The notes beneath the pieces are model-generated. The model was given only the letters and a program-made list of their open reading frames with translations, searched no databases and was not told the origin of the DNA. The translations under genes were made by a program, and so were the position numbers. Of a stretch of DNA of 27,305 nucleotides, positions 1 through 6,483 are shown piece by piece; within the stretch, counting starts at the first letter, position 1; every line of letters starts with the position of its first letter. The DNA is from an uncultured Ruminococcus sp. (lineage in GTDB: Bacteria > Bacillota > Clostridia > Oscillospirales > Acutalibacteraceae). The DNA is taken from positions 1 to 27,305 of the forward strand of contig CADCON010000061.1 in the NCBI GenBank assembly GCA_902803035.1, given 5' to 3'.

Positions 1-1
1 C

Positions 2-118
2 ATCAGCAAGACCGAAGAGGACATGATGAGAGTGCGTAACCTCGGCAGAAAGAGCCTTGAGGAAGTAGTTGAAAAGCTCGAATCCCTCGGCTACAGGCTG
101 CGCAAGGAGGACGAATAA
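2..118 (+). CDS. rpoA: RNA polymerase alpha subunit, C-terminal end (partial)
   Basis: Only the last 38 codons are present; the gene begins before the window. The translated end reads DMMRVRNLGRKSLEEVVEKL, which is the second helix-hairpin-helix of the alpha C-terminal domain. In the full protein this domain binds UP-element DNA and activators, while the missing N-terminal domain dimerises and scaffolds beta and beta-prime. The NLGRKSLEE signature is characteristic of alpha-CTD. The stop is TAA at 116-118. rplQ follows 70 bases downstream on the same strand, which is the order found in nearly all bacteria and supports the call. The 119-188 gap shows no terminator, so the two genes are probably co-transcribed. 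Confidence 0.93.
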   Translation: MSKTEEDMMRVRNLGRKSLEEVVEKLESLGYRLRKEDE

Positions 119-188
119 GGGGCGCGAAGCGTTCCCTGTCGTCGTCCGGGCAGAAATGATATAGACAAGTAGTAAAGGAGTGAATTCC

Positions 189-569
189 ATGCCAGGTACA
201 AGAAAGCTCGGAAGAACTTCCGATCACAGACTGGCAATGCTCAGAGCAATGGTTACTTTCCTTTTTGAAAACGGCAGAATCGAAACCACCGTTACACGCG
301 CGAAGGAAGTACAGCCTCTGGCTGAAAAGATGATCACCATCGCCAAGACAAACCAACTCGCCCAGAAGAGAAATGTCATGGCATTCGTTACCAAAGAAAC
401 CATCGCAAAGAAGCTTTTTGACGAGATCGCGCCGAAGTACGAAGGCGTCAAAGGCGGTTACACCCGCATCATCAAGACAGGTCCCCGCAGAGGCGACGCT
501 GCCGAGATGTGCATTATTGAGCTGGTTGATCCGACCGAAAAGAAGAAGGAAGAGAAGGACAAGAAGTAA
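189..569 (+). CDS. rplQ: 50S ribosomal protein L17
   Basis: This 126-residue protein is bacterial L17, a component of the large ribosomal subunit near the exit-tunnel region. The N-terminal signature GTRKLGRTSDHRLAMLRAMV and the following RIETTVTRAKEVQPLAEKMI are close to the family consensus, and the length is usual. An in-frame GTG lies at 180, but the ATG at 189 is preferred because AAAGGAG at 174-180 sits 8 bases upstream of it. The C-terminal tail (EKKKEEKDKK) is a lysine/glutamate run, as in some family members. It follows rpoA and is closed by a strong hairpin terminator at 662-708. L17 after alpha is normally the end of the alpha operon; the ECF energising genes that often come next in Bacillota are absent here. 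Confidence 0.97.
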   Translation: MPGTRKLGRTSDHRLAMLRAMVTFLFENGRIETTVTRAKEVQPLAEKMITIAKTNQLAQKRNVMAFVTKETIAKKLFDEIAPKYEGVKGGYTRIIKTGPRRGDAAEMCIIELVDPTEKKKEEKDKK

Positions 570-661
570 TTCCCTTTTCCGTCGTCCGCTTCATTTGCAG
601 CGGGATGTGCCGTGGTAAGCATCCGCGGCAGCCGGTTCCGCTGCGACAGAATGTAAACTTC

Positions 662-708
662 GCCGGGGTATTGTGCTAAGAACGCATAATACCCCGGCTT
701 TCTTTCTT
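662..708 (+). terminator. Rho-independent terminator of the rpoA-rplQ operon
   Basis: A perfect 11-bp stem, GCCGGGGTATT (662-672) with AATACCCCGGC (688-698), encloses a 15-base loop and is followed by TTTCTTTCTT. It lies about 90 bases after the rplQ stop. The 570-661 stretch before it contains a second imperfect pairing (GCGGGATG with CATCCGC) of unknown meaning. Confidence 0.85.
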
Positions 709-711
709 CCG

Positions 712-740
712 TTGACTTTTCTGAAATAATGGTGTACAAT
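712..740 (+). promoter_or_regulatory. Sigma-A promoter for the Q/P-repeat protein gene
   Basis: A -35 box TTGACT (712-717) and a -10 box TACAAT (735-740) are separated by exactly 17 bases. The start codon is at 785, with AGGAGG at 772-777. This promoter separates the small gene from the ribosomal operon, whose terminator ends only 3 bases earlier. Confidence 0.82.
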
Positions 741-784
741 ATTATTGCAGAAGTGCAAAGATTCCATTATCAGGAGGTACCATT

Positions 785-1303
785 ATGCAGAATAATCCCG
801 GATACACCATCACCCACAACAGCGGCCGCACCTTTGTTCAGATGCCGCTGTACGCTGATCCTAACGCGGTCAACAATGCCCTTTGCGCCATGCTGGCAGG
901 CGAGGGCTTTTTCCTCACCAGTTACAAGGAGTCCGGAAGGGAGGAGCTTGTCTGGAAAAAGGGAACCGGCTTAGCGACTGCCATGAAGTTCATCAAGCTC
1001 GAATATCAGCCGAATATGATCCTTATTTCCGGCTGGCTCTGCCCCGGTATGTTCGGTCTGACGATTTGCGAGGTTTCACTGAAAAGCGGATTTTACGCGG
1101 CCATTCCGAAGAAATCCTGCATGAAGGTGATCCAGAAGGCCATTCAGGTGGTGCAGAGCTTTGTTCCTCCGCAGAATTTTGTTCCGCAGCAGCAGAATAA
1201 CGCTCCCCAGTTGCAGAATCCTGTACCCCAGCCGCAGCATATTTCATCGCAGCCGCAGAATTCTGTACCTCAGCCGCAGAATGATACGCCGGAGCAAAAG
1301 TAA
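785..1303 (+). CDS. Hypothetical protein with C-terminal Q-P-Q-N heptapeptide repeats
   Basis: I cannot assign a function to this 172-residue protein. Residues 1-126 look like one compact alpha/beta domain containing the phrase WKKGTGLATAMKFIKLEY and an AIPKK element. I have a general impression of small uncharacterised Bacillota proteins with this pattern, but cannot name a family. Residues 128-169 are six consecutive seven-residue units of the form QPQN-x-VP, a proline/glutamine-rich low-complexity tail that is probably disordered. No signal peptide is visible, and the stretch MILISGWLCPGMFGL is too mixed for a confident membrane helix. The gene stands alone: it has its own strong promoter (712-740), an ideal ribosome site and a bidirectional terminator shared with folP. 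In related proteins such tails could join the domain to another module, but here the protein simply ends. Confidence 0.85.
   Translation: MQNNPGYTITHNSGRTFVQMPLYADPNAVNNALCAMLAGEGFFLTSYKESGREELVWKKGTGLATAMKFIKLEYQPNMILISGWLCPGMFGLTICEVSLKSGFYAAIPKKSCMKVIQKAIQVVQSFVPPQNFVPQQQNNAPQLQNPVPQPQHISSQPQNSVPQPQNDTPEQK
1166..1291 (+). repeat. Six tandem 21-bp repeats coding QPQN-type heptapeptides
   Basis: The DNA repeats a 21-base unit resembling CAGCCGCAGAATnnTGTnCC six times. The peptide units are PPQNFVP, QQQNNAP, QLQNPVP, QPQHISS, QPQNSVP and QPQNDTP. The units keep frame and differ at several positions, so the array is old or under selection for composition. Copy number could vary between strains. 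Confidence 0.8.
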
Positions 1304-1331
1304 AAATCCTTCCTTCTTCCGTAGCAGCGAG

Positions 1332-1388
1332 AAAAAGCCCTCTGAAGGCGCCTTGTCAACCGACAGGGCAAGCTCAGAGGGCTTTTTT
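1332..1388. terminator. Bidirectional terminator between the repeat protein and folP
   Basis: Outer arms AGCCCTCTGA (1336-1345) and TCAGAGGGCT (1374-1383) pair perfectly. A second inner stem (GCCTTGTC with GACAGGGC, one G-U pair) lies inside. The plus side continues with TTTTTT, and the minus side with the complement of AAAAA at 1332-1336. It therefore serves both the rightward gene ending at 1303 and the leftward folP ending at 1403. Confidence 0.85.
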
Positions 1389-1402
1389 GATTTCTTTAGG
1401 AA

Positions 1403-2245
1403 TTATTCATTATAGGAATGGAGGATTGCGTCAGCCACTTTTGCCGCCTGCGCTGCCTCAGCAACGTCGTGGACGCGGATGAGATTCGCGCCACCCAGAA
1501 TGCAGGCGGTGTGGTAGGCGATCGTGCCGGGCATACGCTCATCTGCGGGAGGATTGCCGCAGGACATCCCGATCACCCGCTTGCGGGAAGCGGCCGCGAG
1601 CATGGGATAGTTTTCAAAACATATCTCGCCGAATCTCCTGGCAATGGATACATTCTGCTCATAGCTCTTGCCGAAGCCCACGCCGGGATCAAGGCAGATT
1701 CTTTCCCGCTCGATTCCGTCATCCATGCATTCGGCTGTCCGTTTCTGAAAGAAGCTGACAAGCGCGGCGCAAACGTCCTCTTTTTCGTCGAGTGTAATGT
1801 CATGCATGATCACGCAGCCGACCTTGTAACGGGCGGCGTATTGACGCATCAGCGGGTCGCGGAAGCCGGTCACATCGTTGATGATGTGCGCTCCAAGCTC
1901 CATGGCCTTCCGTGCGACCTCCGGGTAATAGGTGTCAACGGAGATAATGAGAGATTCGTCCGCGCATAGAGCCTGCAATACCGGCTCGATTCTGCGCCAT
2001 TCCTCCTCCGGAGAAACCGGAATATGCCCCGGACGGGTGGATTGCCCGCCGACGTCGATGATATCGGCACCCTGAGAAGCCATTTTGTATGCGTGGCTGA
2101 CAGCGTTCTCCGCGTCGGCATAATGCCCCCCGTCCGAGAAGGAATCGGGCGTGACGTTGAGGATGCCCATGATGCGGGTGCGGTCGGAATGAATGGCCCG
2201 TCCGCCGCCGATCTGCCAGTCCATAGTATGACGGGAACCGTTCAC
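1403..2245 (-). CDS. folP: Dihydropteroate synthase
   Basis: This enzyme condenses 6-hydroxymethyl-dihydropterin diphosphate with p-aminobenzoate to give dihydropteroate, and is the sulfonamide target. The 280-residue product shows MGILNVTPDSFSDGG (residues 26-40), DVGGQSTRPG (64-73), IISVDTY (100-106), INDVTG (122-127), DPGVGFGK (186-193), SRKR (220-223) and a C-terminal RVHDV, covering the pterin, pABA and phosphate loops of a TIM barrel. The start is GTG at 2245, which overlaps the folE stop as GTGA. GGGAGG lies about 9 bases upstream, so the genes are translationally coupled. The GGESTRPG glutamate is Gln here, a variant I do not regard as inactivating. Other folate genes (folB, folK, folC) are not in view, so this is a minimal folE-folP pair. 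Confidence 0.95.
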   Translation of the reverse strand: MNGSRHTMDWQIGGGRAIHSDRTRIMGILNVTPDSFSDGGHYADAENAVSHAYKMASQGADIIDVGGQSTRPGHIPVSPEEEWRRIEPVLQALCADESLIISVDTYYPEVARKAMELGAHIINDVTGFRDPLMRQYAARYKVGCVIMHDITLDEKEDVCAALVSFFQKRTAECMDDGIERERICLDPGVGFGKSYEQNVSIARRFGEICFENYPMLAAASRKRVIGMSCGNPPADERMPGTIAYHTACILGGANLIRVHDVAEAAQAAKVADAILHSYNE

Positions 2246-2817
2246 AGCGTCTTCCCTCCCGCCAGCAGGGTAATGACTTCGTTGCGCGTCCTCGCGTCGC
2301 TGCGGATAATACCCCTGAGCGCGCTCGTTTGGGTGCAGCTTCCGGCAGCCCGCGCGCCGCGCATGGTCATGCAGAGATGCTCGGCTTCAATGACGACGGC
2401 AACGCCGAGCGGGTCGAGATGTTTATATAAAAAATCGGCGATCTGCGAGGTCAGACGCTCTTGTACCTGCGGTCTGCGGGCGAAGCAGTCCACGATGCGG
2501 GCGAATTTGGAAAGCCCGATGATCTTGCCGTTCTGGGGAATATAGGCGATGTGGCACTTTCCGATGAAGGGCAGGAGGTGGTGCTCGCACATCGAATATA
2601 GCGGTATGTCGCGGACGATAACGACCTCGCCGTTCTTGTCGTCCTCGTGGAATATTTTGAGATGACGCTCCGGATTGTCATGCAGCCCGCTGAAAACCTC
2701 CTCGTACATTCTCGCCACACGCTCGGGCGTTTCCAGAAGCCCCTCGCGCGAGGTGTCCTCTCCGACCGCTTCGAGAATTTCCGTTACTGCTCTGACAATT
2801 CTGTCATGATCGACCAT
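2242..2817 (-). CDS. folE: GTP cyclohydrolase I
   Basis: This enzyme converts GTP to 7,8-dihydroneopterin triphosphate plus formate, the first step of folate (pterin) synthesis, and works in the cytoplasm as a zinc-dependent decamer. Zinc ligands are visible: C77 and H80 in MCEHHLLPF, and C149 in AEHLCMTMRG. SKFARIVD, RRPQVQERLTSQIA and GSCTQTSALRG are further family signatures. The reading frame is open upstream to 2958, but the ATG at 2817 is chosen because AAAGGAG lies a few bases before it, the first residues then match the family, and the promoter (2855-2883) lies inside the longer version. The result is 191 residues, the normal length. folP follows with a 4-base overlap. Confidence 0.96.
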   Translation of the reverse strand: MVDHDRIVRAVTEILEAVGEDTSREGLLETPERVARMYEEVFSGLHDNPERHLKIFHEDDKNGEVVIVRDIPLYSMCEHHLLPFIGKCHIAYIPQNGKIIGLSKFARIVDCFARRPQVQERLTSQIADFLYKHLDPLGVAVVIEAEHLCMTMRGARAAGSCTQTSALRGIIRSDARTRNEVITLLAGGKTL

Positions 2818-2854
2818 GGTAATTCGCTCCTTTGTTATCTGAAATCCGAAGATT

Positions 2855-2883
2855 ATTGTATCACATATAGTATGATATTTCAA
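2855..2883 (-). promoter_or_regulatory. Promoter of folE-folP
   Basis: Read on the minus strand, TTGAAA (2883-2878) and TACAAT (2860-2855) are spaced by 17 bases, each one base from consensus. The folE ATG is at 2817, giving a leader of about 30 bases. No riboswitch fits in so short a leader. Confidence 0.72.
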
Positions 2884-3267
2884 TCTTTTCAAAAGCATTA
2901 TTTCAGACAATATCAAAAGGCAGATTTTCATATTATTCAAAGAGAGTAATGGCATCAAAATGAAAAACGCTTGATAAACACGCGGTCAAGAGTGCGGGAC
3001 GGTAGTGCGATGAGCGTATGCAGATTATCTCTTCCGCTTCCTCTGTCCATGTCGAATGCCGGCGGGACTGGCATACTATTGCCATATTCGACTTGTTTTT
3101 CCGCGCTTTCATTAATAATATTGCAGAATTGTGGAGAGTTTTGCCGGGATTTACAATAAGTTAATAAATCCCGCAAAAATGGATATTATAATAATAGCTG
3201 AAGACTGTCAGAACCGCAGTCTGGAAAGAAACAGCAAAGCCGCGCAATGATCAATGGGAGAGGAAAA
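2884..3267. other. Intergenic region between folE and the first L,D-transpeptidase
   Basis: About 380 bases lie between the divergent genes. I find no convincing gene here; short open frames lack ribosome sites. The region is AT-rich near 3100-3200, holds the inverted repeat at 3139-3178 and a consensus -10 box TATAAT at 3187-3192 for the rightward gene, but no good -35 partner. The rest (2884-3138) shows nothing I can name. Confidence 0.5.
3139..3192 (+). promoter_or_regulatory. Inverted repeat and -10 box upstream of the SH3 L,D-transpeptidase gene
   Basis: TTTTGCCGGGATTTA (3139-3153) pairs with TAAATCCCGCAAAA (3165-3178), leaving one unpaired C, around an 11-base AT-rich centre. TATAAT follows at 3187-3192. 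With no recognisable -35 box, the repeat occupies the place where an activator or repressor would sit. It could alternatively be a remnant terminator hairpin, although no gene ends nearby. Confidence 0.45.
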
Positions 3268-5169
3268 ATGAGCGAAAGAAGAAAAAACAAAACCGGAGGA
3301 AAAAATGCCGCAGCCGCCGGCAATGCCGCTTCCCGCAGGCTGACGCAGGCGGTATGCCTTGTAGTGGTCGCGGTTGCCGCGTTGATCGGCGTGGCGCAGG
3401 CGCGCAGAACAGTGTGGAAGTATGGCGTCATTCCGGCCTCATCGGAAACAAAACCGGTCGTATCGCCGGGCGAGATGATCATTGACGCCGACATGACCCA
3501 ATCGCGTGAATCAACGGAATCCCGGATTTCCGAAACCTCCGGTGTCTCCACGTCAAAAACAAAAAGGAAAACCACGAAAACCACGCGCAGGACAAAAAAA
3601 ACCGCTTCCGCGAAAACGGCTTCCGATCCGGTTGAGAGCGGCGAGGAATGGATTGAAATTACCGTCAGTCCCGTCAACGTCCGTAAGGGCGCGGGGGGAG
3701 AATTTGAGCGGATAGGCCGCACATCCAGGGGCAGCCGGTACCGATATCTCGGCAGCGGCGTGGATTCCGACGGCAAAGCGTGGTATAAGATTCAGTATAC
3801 CGACAACCTTGAAGGCTGGATTATGTCCAATTGCGGCAAGATGGCCGGTGGAAATGCCGGCACCACCACCACGACCGCCACATCGAAGGCGGCAACATCC
3901 AGGACATCGAAGGCTGAAGACAAGACAACCAAAAAGACAGCCCTGCCTTCCGAAGAAAAAAAGGTAAAAATCACCGTTTCCCCGGTCAATATCCGTTCCG
4001 GCGCGGGCAGACAGTATGCCGTGTTGTCCGTGACGGAGAAAGGAAAGGTCTACAAGCTGCTTTCCATCACCAGGGATTCAGAGAATACCGAATGGTATGA
4101 AATTGCGCTTGGCAACGGGAAAAGCGGATGGATCATGAGCCGCTGCTGCAAGCTGGTGGAACCGGCCGGGGATGCCACGACGGCCACATCAAAGGCGTCG
4201 TCAGCCAAAACCACCAAAACCACCAAAACCACCAAAACCACCAAAACCACCAAAAAGAAAACAACGACATCTTCTTCCGCCAAAACGGATTCCTCCACCA
4301 AAAAGCAGGGTGAAAAGCAGGTCAGGATTACTGTTTCGCCTGTCAATATCCGCTCCGGAGGCGGCAGGCGTTTTGGCGTGATAGCCACAACATCCAGCGG
4401 AAAGGTGTATAAGCTTCTCTCCACCAAAAAATCGGGCAATAAGATAACGTGGTGTGAAATTGATCTGGGCGGCGGCCAATCCGGCTGGGTGATGGCTTCC
4501 TGCTGTAAGATTCTCGGGGAGGACGGAGATGCGTCCGCCACCTCCAAGAAGACCACGTCCGCCACAACAGAATCCACGACATCGAAGACGACCAAGTCCA
4601 CCACAAAGAAAACCGCTTCGGACAAAGAATCGCTGCTTCTGTCGATTCAGCCCGATGATAAGTCGGCCAGATATTTCATTGTGGTGTATAAGGGAAGTCA
4701 GTCGGTGGTGGTGTATGGAAAGGACAAAAACGGCGATTATACCAAGAAAATCAAGTCCTTCACCTGCTCCACCGGCAAAAAATCCTCCCCCACGCGCACA
4801 GGCAAATATCATATTCGCGCCAAATACCGCTGGCGCGCGCTTGTGGGGAATGTTTACGGTCAATTCAACAGCTCCATCAGCAGCGACTATCTTTTCCATT
4901 CCGTGCCCTATATGGTCAACGAAGACCCCTCTTCGCTTGAGAACGAGGAATATGACAAGCTGGGAACGCCCGCTTCCAAGGGCTGCATCAGAATGTGTGT
5001 GCGGGACTGCAAATGGATTTACGATAAATGCGACATCGGCACGCAGGTTCGCATAGTGGATGACAGCGGCCCGAAGGGTCCGGGTGTGCCGTCCAGACGC
5101 GGGGCGTCGCGCTTCAAGGGCTGGGACCCGTCCGATAAATGGGCGGATGACAATCCGTATTTCGCATAA
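3268..5169 (+). CDS. SH3-domain L,D-transpeptidase (YkuD), wall cross-linking enzyme
   Basis: This 633-residue surface protein has a basic N-terminus and a membrane-spanning or signal segment at about residues 26-46. A Thr/Lys-rich stretch follows, then three bacterial SH3 domains (about 127-192, 231-297, 350-417), each beginning ITVSPVN(V/I)R. KTT-type linkers separate them from a C-terminal YkuD catalytic domain (about 461-610). The catalytic pair appears to be H544 (FHSVPY) and C573 (ASKGCIRMC). YkuD enzymes form 3-3 peptidoglycan cross-links or attach proteins to the wall, and SH3 domains usually bind wall peptides. The usual SHGC motif reads SKGC here. An in-frame ATG exists at 3247, but GGGAGAGG at 3256-3263 favours the ATG at 3268. 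It is followed by a terminator (5191-5233) and then by a shorter paralogue. Confidence 0.9.
   Translation: MSERRKNKTGGKNAAAAGNAASRRLTQAVCLVVVAVAALIGVAQARRTVWKYGVIPASSETKPVVSPGEMIIDADMTQSRESTESRISETSGVSTSKTKRKTTKTTRRTKKTASAKTASDPVESGEEWIEITVSPVNVRKGAGGEFERIGRTSRGSRYRYLGSGVDSDGKAWYKIQYTDNLEGWIMSNCGKMAGGNAGTTTTTATSKAATSRTSKAEDKTTKKTALPSEEKKVKITVSPVNIRSGAGRQYAVLSVTEKGKVYKLLSITRDSENTEWYEIALGNGKSGWIMSRCCKLVEPAGDATTATSKASSAKTTKTTKTTKTTKTTKKKTTTSSSAKTDSSTKKQGEKQVRITVSPVNIRSGGGRRFGVIATTSSGKVYKLLSTKKSGNKITWCEIDLGGGQSGWVMASCCKILGEDGDASATSKKTTSATTESTTSKTTKSTTKKTASDKESLLLSIQPDDKSARYFIVVYKGSQSVVVYGKDKNGDYTKKIKSFTCSTGKKSSPTRTGKYHIRAKYRWRALVGNVYGQFNSSISSDYLFHSVPYMVNEDPSSLENEEYDKLGTPASKGCIRMCVRDCKWIYDKCDIGTQVRIVDDSGPKGPGVPSRRGASRFKGWDPSDKWADDNPYFA
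4207..4251 (+). repeat. Five tandem 9-bp repeats coding (KTT)5
   Basis: The unit AAAACCACC is repeated five times without change, coding Lys-Thr-Thr five times in the linker between the second and third SH3 domains. Perfect identity suggests recent expansion by slippage. Copy changes would keep the frame and alter linker length. Confidence 0.9.
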
Positions 5170-5190
5170 CCAGAAGAATAACGCTGATTG

Positions 5191-5233
5191 CGGCAGGGTG
5201 TTCCGGGCAACCGGAGCGTCCTGCCGATTTTTT
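5191..5233 (+). terminator. Terminator after the SH3 L,D-transpeptidase
   Basis: CGGCAGG (5191-5197) pairs with CCTGCCG (5220-5226). An inner stem TCCGG-GCAA-CCGGA forms the tip, and TTTTTT follows at 5228-5233. It begins 21 bases after the stop codon. Confidence 0.85.
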
Positions 5234-5246
5234 ACAGGAAATTAAT

Positions 5247-5273
5247 CAATTGAAAAACAATTGCTGATATAAT
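5247..5273 (+). promoter_or_regulatory. Extended -10 promoter of the second L,D-transpeptidase
   Basis: TGATATAAT at 5265-5273 is an extended -10 element (TG-n-TATAAT). No good -35 box lies 16-18 bases upstream. Just before it, CAATTG-AAAAA-CAATTG (5247-5263) forms a symmetrical repeat that could be an operator. The gene start is at 5394, so the leader would be about 115 bases. Confidence 0.6.
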
Positions 5274-5393
5274 ATATTTCAGGTAAGCGCGGAATCCATC
5301 GGTTTTCGCCCAATCAATGCTGTATTTCCGCAGCCCGGAACCGGCGGCGGTCAACAGAACGATACGGATCCTGCATCGGAAGGAGAAACGGAT

Positions 5394-6335
5394 ATGAAGA
5401 AAACAGGCGGCAGGTCAAGAACCGTCAGAATTGTTTCCTGTGCAATTATCGCGGGATGGTTGGCTGTTTTCAGCGCGTGTGCCAGTGCGGGAATTACCGG
5501 GAGTGTGTTTTCACTGGAATTTTATTACGAGCAGGCGAAGGATTATTCCGAGGAAGAGTTGCCCGGCATTCCGCAGGACACGACGGAGACTGACCGCAAC
5601 GGCTCAACCACGGCGGAACGCGGCGGGAAGCCTGCTTCCACGAGCGCGACAAGAAAAGCATCGTCCGGAAACAAGTATAAGATCGTTGTTTACAATGGAA
5701 GTCAGTCGACGGTTGTCTACCGGCTCGATGAAAACGGAAGCGTCAGCGGTACTGAGCGAGTTTTCAGATGTTCCACAGGCGCCGACTCCAGTCCTACGCG
5801 AACCGGTAAGTATAAAATCAGGGCAAAGTACCGTTGGAGATGGCTTGTCGGAGGGGTGTACGGGCAGTATTGCAGCTCAATCAGCCCGAGTTATCTTTTT
5901 CATTCGGTTCCCTATTACAGGATGGATCCCTCCACACTCAAGGACGCGGAGTACGACAAGCTCGGCTCTCCCGCGTCAAAGGGCTGTATCAGGATGTGTG
6001 TAACAGATTGCAAATGGATCTATGACAATATGCCGATCGGCACGGTGGTCAGCATTGTGAATGAAAACGGACCTTCCGCACCGGATATTCCCGCCCGGAA
6101 CAGGGACGCGCTGTACCGCGGCTGGGATCCCACTGACCAATGGGCGGCGGGAAATCCGTATTTCCATCACGATCCATCGACCGACAGCACCACCGATTCC
6201 ACTTCTTCTACGGAAAGCAGGGTTTCATCGGTTCCTGACGCCGGTACTTCTGCCACTTCTGTCACTTCCTCGTCAGCGTTGTCAGGTACTTCATCGACCG
6301 GCACAACGCTGGCTTCCGGTCCGTCGGGCGAATGA
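5394..6335 (+). CDS. L,D-transpeptidase (YkuD), paralogue without SH3 domains
   Basis: This 313-residue exported protein is closely similar in its catalytic domain (about residues 93-235) to the upstream enzyme. Shared phrases include SSPTRTGKY-IRAKYRWR, YLFHSVPY, EYDKLG-PASKGCIRMC and DCKWIYD. H170 and C198 are the likely catalytic residues, with SKGC again in place of SHGC. The N-terminus is basic, then hydrophobic (about 12-28), ending VFSACASA. The Cys could be a weak lipobox, so the protein may be a lipoprotein, but a normal signal peptide or anchor is equally possible. Residues 258-313 are a Ser/Thr-rich tail. The ATG is preceded by AAGGAG at 5380-5385. Tandem location and similarity imply duplication, with the SH3 array gained in one copy or lost in the other. 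Separate promoters and terminators suggest independent control. Confidence 0.9.
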   Translation: MKKTGGRSRTVRIVSCAIIAGWLAVFSACASAGITGSVFSLEFYYEQAKDYSEEELPGIPQDTTETDRNGSTTAERGGKPASTSATRKASSGNKYKIVVYNGSQSTVVYRLDENGSVSGTERVFRCSTGADSSPTRTGKYKIRAKYRWRWLVGGVYGQYCSSISPSYLFHSVPYYRMDPSTLKDAEYDKLGSPASKGCIRMCVTDCKWIYDNMPIGTVVSIVNENGPSAPDIPARNRDALYRGWDPTDQWAAGNPYFHHDPSTDSTTDSTSSTESRVSSVPDAGTSATSVTSSSALSGTSSTGTTLASGPSGE

Positions 6336-6356
6336 AGCCTGCGTATCAGTTGATTG

Positions 6357-6403
6357 ACCGTCCCCGTTATGTGGCGGATAACGCCCGCGCGGGAACGGTT
6401 TTT
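6357..6403 (+). terminator. Terminator after the second L,D-transpeptidase
   Basis: ACCGTCCC (6357-6364) pairs with GGGAACGGT (6391-6399) with one mismatch. An inner stem CGTTAT-GTGGCGG-ATAACG (6365-6383) makes a compound hairpin, and a T run follows (6399-6403). Confidence 0.65.
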
Positions 6404-6415
6404 GCGTTGTTAATC

Positions 6416-6444
6416 TTGACAATTGCCGCCCCAGCATATAAAAT
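6416..6444 (+). promoter_or_regulatory. Promoter of truA
   Basis: TTGACA (6416-6421) and TAAAAT (6439-6444) are separated by 17 bases. The leader to the start at 6484 is about 30 bases. Confidence 0.75.
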
Positions 6445-6483
6445 GTTATGGGTATAACATAGGGCATAGGGGAGAGGATGGAA

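Noticed and set aside
2818..2958. Longer folE start adding 47 residues
   Set aside because: The extension contains the promoter boxes, has no ribosome site and no counterpart in the family.
2955..3176. A possible small leftward gene of 73 codons before folE
   Set aside because: No ribosome site, no protein features, and it overlaps the putative regulatory repeat of the rightward gene.
4207..4251. CRISPR-like or minisatellite array
   Set aside because: The units are 9 bases with no spacers and lie in frame in a protein linker.
4201..4899. Leftward 232-codon glycine/phenylalanine-rich frame over the L,D-transpeptidase
   Set aside because: Its repeats are simply the complement of the KTT-coding array and SH3 linkers; no start site.
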